44,860 bases of DNA, taken from contig JAUNDV010000020.1 of assembly GCA_030525875.1 (NCBI GenBank), positions 1 to 44,860 on the forward strand, given 5' to 3'. Made by a program: the position numbers and the translations under genes. The notes beneath the pieces were generated by a model. The model was not told where the DNA came from. It made no database searches and was given only the letters and a program-made list of their open reading frames with translations. Positions 33,551 to 41,567 of the stretch are shown here, in pieces (position 1 is the stretch's first letter; every line of letters starts with the position of its first letter). The DNA comes from Eubacteriales bacterium (GTDB lineage Bacteria; Bacillota; Clostridia; Lachnospirales; Lachnospiraceae).

Positions 33551-34965
33551 TGGTTTTTAGTAGTCTGCTGGTACTTTTTAGATTCCTTCCTATTTTCCTT
33601 TTGTTATATTTTATAGCACCTAAGAAATACAGGAATGGAATTTTATTTGCTGGCAGTTTGATATTTTATGGATGGGGCGAACCGGTATATATCTCGCTCC
33701 TTATTTTTTCTACTCTGGTTGATTTCTTCCACGGCCAGCTGGTAGGAAAATTCAAAGAAAAGAACAGGGATAAGGCTGCAAGAGCTGTTGTTGCTTCATC
33801 TGCAGTTATAAATCTTACACTCCTTTTTATTTTTAAGTATACAGATTTTTTTATAAAAACTATAAATGAAATTTCGGGAATCGGTATTCCACTTCTAGGA
33901 CTTGCCCTTCCTATAGGTATATCTTTTTATACCTTCCAGACTATGTCTTATACTATAGATGTATACAGAGGAGATGCCCCTGTGCAAAACGATATTATTG
34001 CATTTGGCGCATATGTATCAATGTTTCCACAGCTTATTGCAGGACCTATAGTAAGATATAAAGATATTGCAGCAGAACTTAATCAAAGAAATGAAAGTTT
34101 CGAAAGATTTTATATAGGAATAAGACGTTTTGTTATAGGTCTTGGAAAAAAGGTCCTACTTGCAAATCTTACTGGTGCTTTGTGGACAGAAATAAGAGGT
34201 ATAGCTCCTGATGAGAGAAGCATTTTGATGGTATGGGTGGGTATAATAGCATTTTCATTCCAGATCTACTTTGATTTTTCAGGATATTCAGATATGGCAG
34301 TCGGTATGGGACATATGCTAGGCTTTACATTTCCAGAAAACTTTAATTATCCTTATATTTCTAAGAGTATTACTGAATTTTGGAGAAGATGGCATATATC
34401 TCTTGGCACCTGGTTTAAAGAGTATGTATATATACCACTTGGAGGAAATAAAAAGGGCAAGGCAAAACACTTAAGAAATATACTCATCGTGTGGCTCCTT
34501 ACAGGAATATGGCATGGTGCTAGCTTTAATTTTCTTTTCTGGGGATTATATTTTGGAATACTTCTACTTATAGAAAAATTTCTTCTCAAAAATATACTTG
34601 ATAAGCTTCCTACATTCGTATGTCATATATATGCCTGTGTATTGGTTATGCTTGGCTGGGTATTATTTGAATTTATAGATATGAGTCAGGCGGTAGGTTA
34701 TATGGCACAGATGTTTGGCCTTGCAGGAATTCCTTTAAACAATGACAGAACTATGTTCCTTATACTTGGAAATTTAGTTTTACTGCTCTTTGCAGCCATA
34801 GGTTCTACACCTATTCCGTCAAGAGCCGGTGCATATATTATGAAGCTGAAAAATGGAAGTTTAGGAATTATACTTGAGCCTCTGTTTATATTTGCTGTAT
34901 TAATTTTATCTGTGGCTTATCTTGTAGATGCAACTTATAATCCATTTTTATATTTTAGGTTCTAA
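33550..34965 (+). CDS. MBOAT-family membrane O-acyltransferase
   Basis: The 471-residue polytopic protein is related to AlgI/DltB. The catalytic His is in GIWHGASFNF. Preceding ITEFWRRWHISLGTWFKEY and early PIGISFYTFQ are conserved blocks. It should move acyl (probably acetyl) groups across the membrane to an extracellular polymer. The acceptor is unknown. It is placed between the DUF4358 lipoprotein and the DHHW protein, and the three overlap or nearly abut. Confidence 0.93.
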   Translation: MVFSSLLVLFRFLPIFLLLYFIAPKKYRNGILFAGSLIFYGWGEPVYISLLIFSTLVDFFHGQLVGKFKEKNRDKAARAVVASSAVINLTLLFIFKYTDFFIKTINEISGIGIPLLGLALPIGISFYTFQTMSYTIDVYRGDAPVQNDIIAFGAYVSMFPQLIAGPIVRYKDIAAELNQRNESFERFYIGIRRFVIGLGKKVLLANLTGALWTEIRGIAPDERSILMVWVGIIAFSFQIYFDFSGYSDMAVGMGHMLGFTFPENFNYPYISKSITEFWRRWHISLGTWFKEYVYIPLGGNKKGKAKHLRNILIVWLLTGIWHGASFNFLFWGLYFGILLLIEKFLLKNILDKLPTFVCHIYACVLVMLGWVLFEFIDMSQAVGYMAQMFGLAGIPLNNDRTMFLILGNLVLLLFAAIGSTPIPSRAGAYIMKLKNGSLGIILEPLFIFAVLILSVAYLVDATYNPFLYFRF

Positions 34966-34977
34966 GGAGGCATGCAG

Positions 34978-36135
34978 ATGAAGAAAAACAATATATATCC
35001 GATTATTGTAACAATATTATTCTGTGCCTTTTTAGGAATATTAACTCTTGGTTCGATATTTTTACCTAAGAAAGCATTTTCAGATACGGAGAATCGATAT
35101 CTTGCAAAGTTTCCTGAATTTAGCTGGGAAAAGCTTAAGAGCGGAGAGTTTGGAAGAGAATATGAAGAATATCTGAGTGACCAGTTTCCATTTAGAAATT
35201 CGTGGATAGGATTAAAAACAGAAGCTGAGCTTGCAAGATTAAATAAAGAAATCAATAAGGTCTTTATTGGAAACGACGATTTTCTTATAGAAGCTCTCTA
35301 CAATGAAGATATAGATAGAGAATTATACAATAAAAATATAGACAGACTCGTAGTATTTGCCAGAGAGCAGGCGGACAGGCTTGGTAAAGAGCATATCAAA
35401 ATTATGTTAGTTCCTCAGGCTGCTGAAATATTGAAGTCTGAATTACCAAAGTATGCAGCACCTTTTAATCAGGAAGAGGTTTTAAAGCTACTTTCAGAAA
35501 AGGGGCTTTCAGAAATGTTACTGCCTGTAAGAGATGCTTTTCTGGAGAGAGATGATAAAAATCAGCTTTATTATAAAACTGATCATCATTGGACAAGCTA
35601 TGGTGCCTACAGAGCTTATGAAACTTATGCAGATTCAATTGGAATAGAGGCATTTTCGCTTGAAAGCTTTGATAGAAATATTGTAAATAAGGATTTTCTT
35701 GGAACAATTCATTCAAAGTTAAATGTTCCTGTAGAAGCAGATGAAATAGAGCAATTTGTACCACATAACAAACCGGATTGGGAGGTTTATTATGACGGGC
35801 AGGATAAGCGCTTTAATGAGCTTTATAATTATTCTGTTCTTGATACTAAGGACAAATACAGATTTTTTCTGGATGGAAATCATGGTCTTACGAAGATTGT
35901 CAATCCATCTGTAAATAATGGGAAAAAACTAATCATTATAAAGGATTCGTTTGCACATTGCTTTGCACCATTTGCAGCACTTCATTTTGAAGAGACATGG
36001 ATGATAGATCTCAGATACTTTAACGGAAAGATAGGTCAATATATTGAAGAAGAGGGTTTTACTGACATTTTACTTCTTTATAATATACCTGGATTTATAA
36101 AAGACAGAAATATAAGTAAACTCACATGGAAATAA
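34978..36135 (+). CDS. DHHW-family extracytoplasmic protein
   Basis: The 385-residue protein has one N-terminal transmembrane segment (about residues 6-28), then a domain with the family-defining TDHHWTSYGAY motif and a later IIIKDSFAHCF block that resembles the GDS-like nucleophile of AlgX/AlgJ-type SGNH enzymes. It is likely the extracellular partner that completes acyl transfer to a surface polysaccharide. The start is ATG 34978, 7 nt from AAGGAGG; ATG 34972 is only 1 nt from it. Confidence 0.92.
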   Translation: MKKNNIYPIIVTILFCAFLGILTLGSIFLPKKAFSDTENRYLAKFPEFSWEKLKSGEFGREYEEYLSDQFPFRNSWIGLKTEAELARLNKEINKVFIGNDDFLIEALYNEDIDRELYNKNIDRLVVFAREQADRLGKEHIKIMLVPQAAEILKSELPKYAAPFNQEEVLKLLSEKGLSEMLLPVRDAFLERDDKNQLYYKTDHHWTSYGAYRAYETYADSIGIEAFSLESFDRNIVNKDFLGTIHSKLNVPVEADEIEQFVPHNKPDWEVYYDGQDKRFNELYNYSVLDTKDKYRFFLDGNHGLTKIVNPSVNNGKKLIIIKDSFAHCFAPFAALHFEETWMIDLRYFNGKIGQYIEEEGFTDILLLYNIPGFIKDRNISKLTWK

Positions 36136-36138
36136 AAT

Positions 36139-36198
36139 AATGCCGGAACTTAAGAAGCTTTAGAAGCTAGCTTAAGTCCCGGCATTTTGCATTTTTAA
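36139..36198. terminator. Bidirectional terminator between DHHW gene and tadA
   Basis: AATGCCGG plus ACTTAAG (36139-36154) pair with CTTAAGT plus CCGGCATT (36171-36186), with a single opposed mismatch, followed by T-rich sequence on the right and preceded by A-rich sequence on the left. The right arm covers the tadA stop codon. Confidence 0.85.
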
Positions 36199-36687
36199 CT
36201 GTTTATATTTTATCTTTTTACCATGCTTTTTTCTAAGCTCTTTGAAAAAATTCTTCATAAGCAGGGAACATTCCTCTTCAAGAACAGGAGCTGTAATTTC
36301 AACCTGATGATTGAGCTCATTAACATTTAGGACATTGAGAATGGAGCCGGCACAGCCTGCCTTGGGATTCATGCATCCAATAACTGCCCTTTTTATTCTT
36401 GCCTGAACTATGGCACCTGCACACATAGGACAAGGTTCAAGAGTTATATATATAGTACAGTCCTCAAGTCTCCAGTCACCAAGCTTTTTGCAGGCTTTAT
36501 TGATAGCTATAATTTCAGCATGCGATAAGGCATTTCCGGCATTATTTCTTTTATTATATCCTCTGGCAATTATTTTTCCTTCATGGACTATAACACAACC
36601 GATTGGAACATCATCTATATCATAGGCTTTTTTAGCCTGTTTAATAGCTTCTTTCATAAATTTTTCATCATCAGTCAGTTTCTTCAT
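36172..36687 (-). CDS. tadA: tRNA-specific adenosine deaminase
   Basis: The 171-residue zinc deaminase converts A34 to inosine in tRNA-Arg(ACG). The catalytic HAE (His-Ala-Glu) and zinc-binding PCPMCAGA motifs are present. The N-terminal PIGCVIVHEGKIIARGYN is typical. On the - strand AAGGATG is the ribosome binding site. It is one of only two - strand genes. The C-terminal basic tail (about 15 residues) is slightly longer than usual. Confidence 0.94.
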   Translation of the reverse strand: MKKLTDDEKFMKEAIKQAKKAYDIDDVPIGCVIVHEGKIIARGYNKRNNAGNALSHAEIIAINKACKKLGDWRLEDCTIYITLEPCPMCAGAIVQARIKRAVIGCMNPKAGCAGSILNVLNVNELNHQVEITAPVLEEECSLLMKNFFKELRKKHGKKIKYKQLKMQNAGT

Positions 36688-36784
36688 AATTCATCCTTAT
36701 AAAATAGTTAAATATAAAATAGGCTATCACATTTTCCTTAGACTGTAAATGTAGATAAAATTTAATCCAGAAAATGTACATGAC

Positions 36785-36828
36785 TTGAAATAAGTTTTCT
36801 AAAATGATAAACTGAAATTTGAAATTCA
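36785..36828 (+). promoter_or_regulatory. nagB promoter with fab-like operator
   Basis: TTGAAA (36785-36790) and TAAACT (36808-36813) have a 17-nt spacer. TTTGAAATTCA (36818-36828), identical over 11 nt to the first two fab promoter repeats, starts 4 nt after the -10. Regulation by the same MarR protein is speculative. Confidence 0.5.
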
Positions 36829-36893
36829 GGTATAAGGCTGAGGTGTTTTATTACAAGACTGAATATAAAATTAACTTTCAGGAGGGAAAGAAT

Positions 36894-37619
36894 ATGCGTA
36901 TTATCAGAGCAAAAGATTATGAGGATATGTCAAAGAAGGCAGCAGAGATTATTGCATCAGTTGTAACTTTGAAGCCAGACTGCATTTTGGGTCTTGCTAC
37001 AGGATCTTCTCCAATAGGTCTTTACAAAAATCTTATTGAAAAGTGTAAGAATGGAGAATTGGATTTTTCACAGGTTAAAACAGCTAATCTTGATGAATAT
37101 GTAGGTCTTGGACCAGATGATGATCAGAGCTACAGATATTTCATGAACAATAATCTTTTCAATCATATTAATATCAATATTGAGAATACAAATGTTCCAA
37201 ACGGACTTGAAAAGGATGCAGATAAAGAAGTTGCAAGATATGAGAAGCTTGTACAGGATCTTGGAGAGATGGATCTTCAGCTTTTAGGCCTTGGACTTGA
37301 TGGACATATCGGATTCAATGAGCCAGCACCTGTTTTCCCTAAGGTAACCCAGTGTGTAGAGCTTGATCCTTCAACAATAGAAGCGAATAAGAGATTCTTT
37401 GCATCAGCAGATGATGTACCACGCACAGCCTATACTATGGGTATTGGAACTATTATGAGAGCAAAGAAGGTTCTTCTTATTGTAAATGGTAAGGCAAAGG
37501 CAGAGATACTTGCAAAGGTTATCAATGGACCAGTAGACCCTATGGTACCAGCATCTATTCTTCAGTTCCACAATGATGTGACAGTAGTTGCAGATGAAGA
37601 GGCTCTTTCAGCACTCTGA
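36894..37619 (+). CDS. nagB: Glucosamine-6-phosphate deaminase
   Basis: The 241-residue enzyme converts glucosamine-6-phosphate to fructose-6-phosphate and ammonia. LATGSSPIGLY, NLDEYVGL and the LDGHIGFNEP catalytic loop are seen. Start ATG 36894 is preceded by AGGAGGGAAAG; the frame is open to 36819, but that is untranslated leader. nagA is not adjacent. The next gene, pfkA, consumes the product. Confidence 0.96.
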   Translation: MRIIRAKDYEDMSKKAAEIIASVVTLKPDCILGLATGSSPIGLYKNLIEKCKNGELDFSQVKTANLDEYVGLGPDDDQSYRYFMNNNLFNHININIENTNVPNGLEKDADKEVARYEKLVQDLGEMDLQLLGLGLDGHIGFNEPAPVFPKVTQCVELDPSTIEANKRFFASADDVPRTAYTMGIGTIMRAKKVLLIVNGKAKAEILAKVINGPVDPMVPASILQFHNDVTVVADEEALSAL

Positions 37620-37659
37620 TTTACTTAATATAGCCCTTTAATATAGGGTAATACTTAGC

Positions 37660-38754
37660 ATGGAAAGCGAGATGAGGCATATGAGAGTTGGCTTTTTAAC
37701 CAGTGGAGGAGATTGTCAGGCATTAAATGCAACTATGAGAGGCATTGCAAAGGGTTTGTATACTATATATGGCAACGATGTTGAGATTTTTGGCTTTGAA
37801 GACGGATATAGAGGACTTATTTATGGTGACTATAGAAAGATGAAGCCTGAAGATTTTTCAGGAATTCTTACTATAGGCGGCACAATGCTTGGAACAAGCA
37901 GAACTCCATTTAAATATATTGATGAACCTGACGAGAACGGAGTTAATAAGGTCGAAGCCATGGTATTTAATTACAAAAAGCTTAGACTGGATGCACTTTG
38001 CGTACTTGGAGGAAATGGCTCATTAAAAACAGCTAACAGGCTTTCAAAGGAGGGACTTAATGTTATAGGACTTCCTAAGACTATAGATAATGACCTGTGG
38101 GGAACAGATATTACATTTGGATTTCAGTCAGCTGTAAATATAGCAGCGAAGGCAATAGATGATATACATACAACTGCCGCTTCTCATGGAAGAGTTTTTA
38201 TAGTGGAAGTAATGGGACACAAGGTTGGATGGCTGACTCTCAATGCTGGTATAGCAGGTGGGGCAGATATCATTTTGATTCCGGAGATACCATATGATAT
38301 AAATAAAATTGTCGAAGCAATAGCTGAAAGAAATAAAGAAGGAAAGAGATTTTCTATACTTGCAGTTGCAGAAGGCGCTATGTCAAAAGAAGATGCAGCA
38401 CTTTCAAAAAAGGAATTCAAAAAGAAGAGACTTGCCTCAGCTTATCCATCTGTAGCTTATGAGGTTGCTGCAGAGATACAGGCAAGACTTGGTTCTGAGG
38501 TAAGGGTTACAGTACCAGGACATACACAAAGAGGAGGAGCTCCTTGTCATTTTGACAGAGTTCTTTCAACCAGACTTGGTGCTGAGGCAGCCTCACTTAT
38601 TAAGGAAGGTAAATTTGGTGTAATGGTTGCTGCAGAAGGACAGAAAATAACAGCTATACCATTAGAAGAAATTGCAGGAAAACTCAAGACAGTTGATCCT
38701 AAGTCGGATATAATAAGACAGGCTAAGCTTACAGGAATAAGCTTTGGAAATTAA
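37660..38754 (+). CDS. pfkA: 6-phosphofructokinase
   Basis: This is a 364-residue PfkA-superfamily protein. It has SGGDCQALNA at the N-terminus, LGGNGSLKTA at 116-125, PKTIDNDLWGTD at 139-150, and GGAPCHFDR in the fructose-6-P site. Gly120 (the GG.G site) suggests ATP rather than PPi, but the Asp that binds Mg in classic PFKs is Asn119 here and Lys140 is of the PPi-type. Phosphoryl donor is therefore uncertain. The start is uncertain among ATGs at 37660, 37672 and 37681. It follows nagB by 40 nt. Confidence 0.9.
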   Translation: MESEMRHMRVGFLTSGGDCQALNATMRGIAKGLYTIYGNDVEIFGFEDGYRGLIYGDYRKMKPEDFSGILTIGGTMLGTSRTPFKYIDEPDENGVNKVEAMVFNYKKLRLDALCVLGGNGSLKTANRLSKEGLNVIGLPKTIDNDLWGTDITFGFQSAVNIAAKAIDDIHTTAASHGRVFIVEVMGHKVGWLTLNAGIAGGADIILIPEIPYDINKIVEAIAERNKEGKRFSILAVAEGAMSKEDAALSKKEFKKKRLASAYPSVAYEVAAEIQARLGSEVRVTVPGHTQRGGAPCHFDRVLSTRLGAEAASLIKEGKFGVMVAAEGQKITAIPLEEIAGKLKTVDPKSDIIRQAKLTGISFGN

Positions 38755-38778
38755 AATCAAAGAAAGAGCTTTTAATAC

Positions 38779-40452
38779 ATGTCATATCAGGCATTATATA
38801 GAAAATGGCGTCCTGTCACTTTTGATGATGTAAAAGGACAGGATGCTATAATAACAACTTTAAAGAATCAGATAAAAACAGATAGGATAGGACACGCCTA
38901 TCTCTTTTGTGGTACAAGAGGAACCGGAAAAACCTCTATAGCAAAGATTTTTGCCAGAGCGGTCAATTGTGAAAAGACAAAAGAGTTAGATGGAAACCCT
39001 TGTAACCAGTGTGAAAGCTGTAAGTCTATACTAAATAACAGCTCTATGAATATCTTTGAGATAGATGCCGCTTCAAACAATGGTGTTGACAATATCAGGG
39101 ATATAAAGGAACAGGTGGAGTACCCTCCAACAGAAGGAAGATATAAGGTATTTATCATAGATGAGGTGCATATGTTGAGCGTAAGTGCATTTAACGCTTT
39201 GCTAAAGACACTTGAAGAACCGCCTCATTATGTGATATTTATTCTTGCTACAACTGATCCGCAAAAGATTCCACAGACTATTCTAAGCCGATGTCAGAAA
39301 TACGATTTCAGGAGAATGACAACTGATGTAATAGCTGGAAGGATCAAAGAACTAATAGAGGCAGAAGGCATAAGTATCGACGAAAGAGCAATAAATTTCA
39401 TAGCTAAGGCAGGAGATGGCTCGATGAGAGATGCTCTTAGCCTCTTAGATAAATGTCTTGCCTATAATACTGGAGAAGAGCTAAAATATAAGGATGTTTT
39501 AGATATACTTGGTGTTCAGGATACTATTACATATTCTGAATTTTATAGGAAAATATGCAGTGGGGATATAGAAGAGGTAGTTAAAAATCTCAACGATATG
39601 CTCAGTTCAGGATGTGAGATAAATCAGATAATAAATGATTTTATCTGGTATTTAAGAAATATGCTTTTGTGTGGAAGCATGAAGGAAAATGAAGCCATAC
39701 TTGAACTATCTGATGATAATTTTGAATTACTTAAAGCAGACTATAAGATAAATGACAAACAAAGCATTATTGCTATGATGTCAGTTTTGTCAGAGCTTTT
39801 AAACAGGCTGAGATTTTCAACACAAAAAAGAATCTTGCTTGAGGTGGAACTTATAAAGCTAACTTCCCAGAGGGGAAAGGCTGTAAGCTATGCAGCAGTA
39901 AGAAGCGAGAAAACAAATCAGACTTCTTATGACCCAAGGAAGACTCAGCAATCGTACATTCCGGTAAATACAAATGACAGCAGTAAAGCTGTCTTTGACA
40001 CTACTACTTCAATAGCTTCACAAAGAACTGACGAAGTAAAAACGGAAAATGAGCCAGCATCCAGGCCAGTAAATCCGGAGCAGCCTCAAAGAGTAAATAC
40101 GAGTGTTTCAGTAAATGCTTCAGAACGTCTTTCTGTAATAAGAAAGAACTGGAATAAGCTTATATCAGAGCTGATGCCATCAAACAGAGCGGTATTTTCA
40201 GATACAAAGCTGGCTGATGAAAATGGATATATTACAGTTATATTCAGGAATTCTATAAATTACAGGGTTGCAGCAACAAACCGCTTTGAAAATGGACTTA
40301 CAAAGCTTGGAGAGCTTACCAGAGAAAAGCTTGGTATGGATATAAGTTATAGAGCAAGAATAGCAAAGCCTTCAGAATTTGATGCTGAAGGAGAGCTCAT
40401 AACAGATGAAGAGCTCGGGATGATACATTTTCCTATAGATATAGAAAATTAA
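38779..40452 (+). CDS. dnaX: DNA polymerase III subunit gamma/tau
   Basis: The 557-residue AAA+ clamp-loader motor has Walker A GTRGTGKTS, a zinc site from Cys residues around 55-77 (CEKT...CNQCESC), Walker B IIDEVHML and the sensor NALLKTLEEPP. Domain III follows to about residue 370. A Ser/Thr/Gln-rich linker (370-450) precedes the tau-specific C-terminal domain (450-557). No canonical -1 frameshift heptamer in the correct phase was found. It begins the dnaX-ebfC-recR unit. Confidence 0.96.
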   Translation: MSYQALYRKWRPVTFDDVKGQDAIITTLKNQIKTDRIGHAYLFCGTRGTGKTSIAKIFARAVNCEKTKELDGNPCNQCESCKSILNNSSMNIFEIDAASNNGVDNIRDIKEQVEYPPTEGRYKVFIIDEVHMLSVSAFNALLKTLEEPPHYVIFILATTDPQKIPQTILSRCQKYDFRRMTTDVIAGRIKELIEAEGISIDERAINFIAKAGDGSMRDALSLLDKCLAYNTGEELKYKDVLDILGVQDTITYSEFYRKICSGDIEEVVKNLNDMLSSGCEINQIINDFIWYLRNMLLCGSMKENEAILELSDDNFELLKADYKINDKQSIIAMMSVLSELLNRLRFSTQKRILLEVELIKLTSQRGKAVSYAAVRSEKTNQTSYDPRKTQQSYIPVNTNDSSKAVFDTTTSIASQRTDEVKTENEPASRPVNPEQPQRVNTSVSVNASERLSVIRKNWNKLISELMPSNRAVFSDTKLADENGYITVIFRNSINYRVAATNRFENGLTKLGELTREKLGMDISYRARIAKPSEFDAEGELITDEELGMIHFPIDIEN

Positions 40453-40510
40453 TATGCAAAAACTTAGTCTACGGACTGTATTATATAAATGATAAATGAG
40501 GAGATAAAAA

Positions 40511-40864
40511 ATGGCAAAAAGAGGTGGATTCCCTGGAGGTATGATGCCGGGAAATATGAATAATCTTATGAAGCAGGCTCAGCGTATGCAGAGACAGATG
40601 GAGGAGCAGCAGAAGGAACTCGAGGAAAAAATATTTACAGGAACAGCAGGCGGCGGAGCTGTAAGTATCAGTATGACGGGAAAGAAGCTTGTGCAGAAGG
40701 TTGATATTGATCCTGATGCTTGTGATCCTGATGATGTAGAAACATTGGAAGATCTTGTTATGGCAGCAGTAAACGAAGCCTTAAGACAGGTTGAAGAAGC
40801 TAATGCCAATGTAATGGGCAAGCTTGCAGGCGGAATGGGAGGCCTCGGAGGCTTTGGACTTTAA
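40511..40864 (+). CDS. ebfC: YbaB/EbfC-family nucleoid-associated protein
   Basis: The 117-residue DNA-binding protein has a Gly/Met-rich N-terminus (residues 1-15), a central coiled coil (about 17-40), and a C-terminal Gly-rich tail. It lies between dnaX and recR as in most bacteria. GAGGAG precedes the ATG. The stop overlaps the recR start by one base. Confidence 0.94.
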   Translation: MAKRGGFPGGMMPGNMNNLMKQAQRMQRQMEEQQKELEEKIFTGTAGGGAVSISMTGKKLVQKVDIDPDACDPDDVETLEDLVMAAVNEALRQVEEANANVMGKLAGGMGGLGGFGL

Positions 40865-41481
40865 TGGACTATTATGGAAGTCACATAACAAGACTTATAG
40901 AAGCGTTTCAATCTCTACCGGGAATAGGTGCAAAGAGTGCGCAAAGACTGGCATTTCACGTTATTAATATGCCAAAGGAGCAGGTTCAAATGCTGACAGA
41001 TGCCATACTTGATGCAAGAACTAATGTACATTATTGTAGCTCGTGCTATACAATAACAGATGATGAGCTTTGTCCGATATGCAAAAGCAAGCATAGAAAT
41101 ACAAGACAGATAATGGTAGTTGAAAATTCCAGAGATCTGGCCGCTTATGAAAAGACAGGAAGATATGATGGACTCTATCATGTTCTTCATGGAGCGATAT
41201 CACCTATGTTAGGTATAGGACCGAATGATATAAAACTCAGGGAGCTTATGACTCGTTTACAGGGAAGTGATGGAAACGCATCAGTAGATGAGGTTATAAT
41301 AGCAACAAATTCCTCACTTGAAGGAGAAACAACAGCTATGTACATATTGAAGCTTATAAAAACTTTGGAGCTTGATATAAAGGTTACCAGGATTGCTTCA
41401 GGAGTACCGGTTGGCGGAGATATAGAAAATATAGATGAAGTTACACTCGAACGAGCTCTTACAGGCAGAGTAGAGATGTGA
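40864..41481 (+). CDS. recR: Recombination mediator RecR
   Basis: The 205-residue protein has a helix-hairpin-helix (GIGAKSAQRLA), a zinc finger (Cys58, 61, 70, 73), and a Toprim domain (VVENSRDLAAYE). It loads RecA with RecO at gaps. The start overlaps ebfC by one base (TAATG). Confidence 0.96.
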   Translation: MDYYGSHITRLIEAFQSLPGIGAKSAQRLAFHVINMPKEQVQMLTDAILDARTNVHYCSSCYTITDDELCPICKSKHRNTRQIMVVENSRDLAAYEKTGRYDGLYHVLHGAISPMLGIGPNDIKLRELMTRLQGSDGNASVDEVIIATNSSLEGETTAMYILKLIKTLELDIKVTRIASGVPVGGDIENIDEVTLERALTGRVEM

Positions 41482-41567
41482 TAATTAAGAAATTTCTATA
41501 ATTGTAAGATAAAATTTATTGATATAGACTTGCTTATAGTTTATTATACTTTCCTTAAGGAGATATC

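Noticed and set aside
36688-36784. Promoter for tadA on the - strand
   Set aside because: Only weak hexamers (TTTACA with poor -10 candidates); not strong enough to report.
36819-36893. N-terminal extension of NagB by 25 residues
   Set aside because: Family length of about 241 and the strong AGGAGG before ATG 36894 place the start there; the extra part is leader containing the operator-like site.
39824-39830. AAAAAAG in dnaX as a programmed -1 frameshift site like that of E. coli
   Set aside because: The heptamer is in the wrong phase (codons CAA AAA AGA), so a tandem -1 slip would not fit the X XXY YYZ rule.
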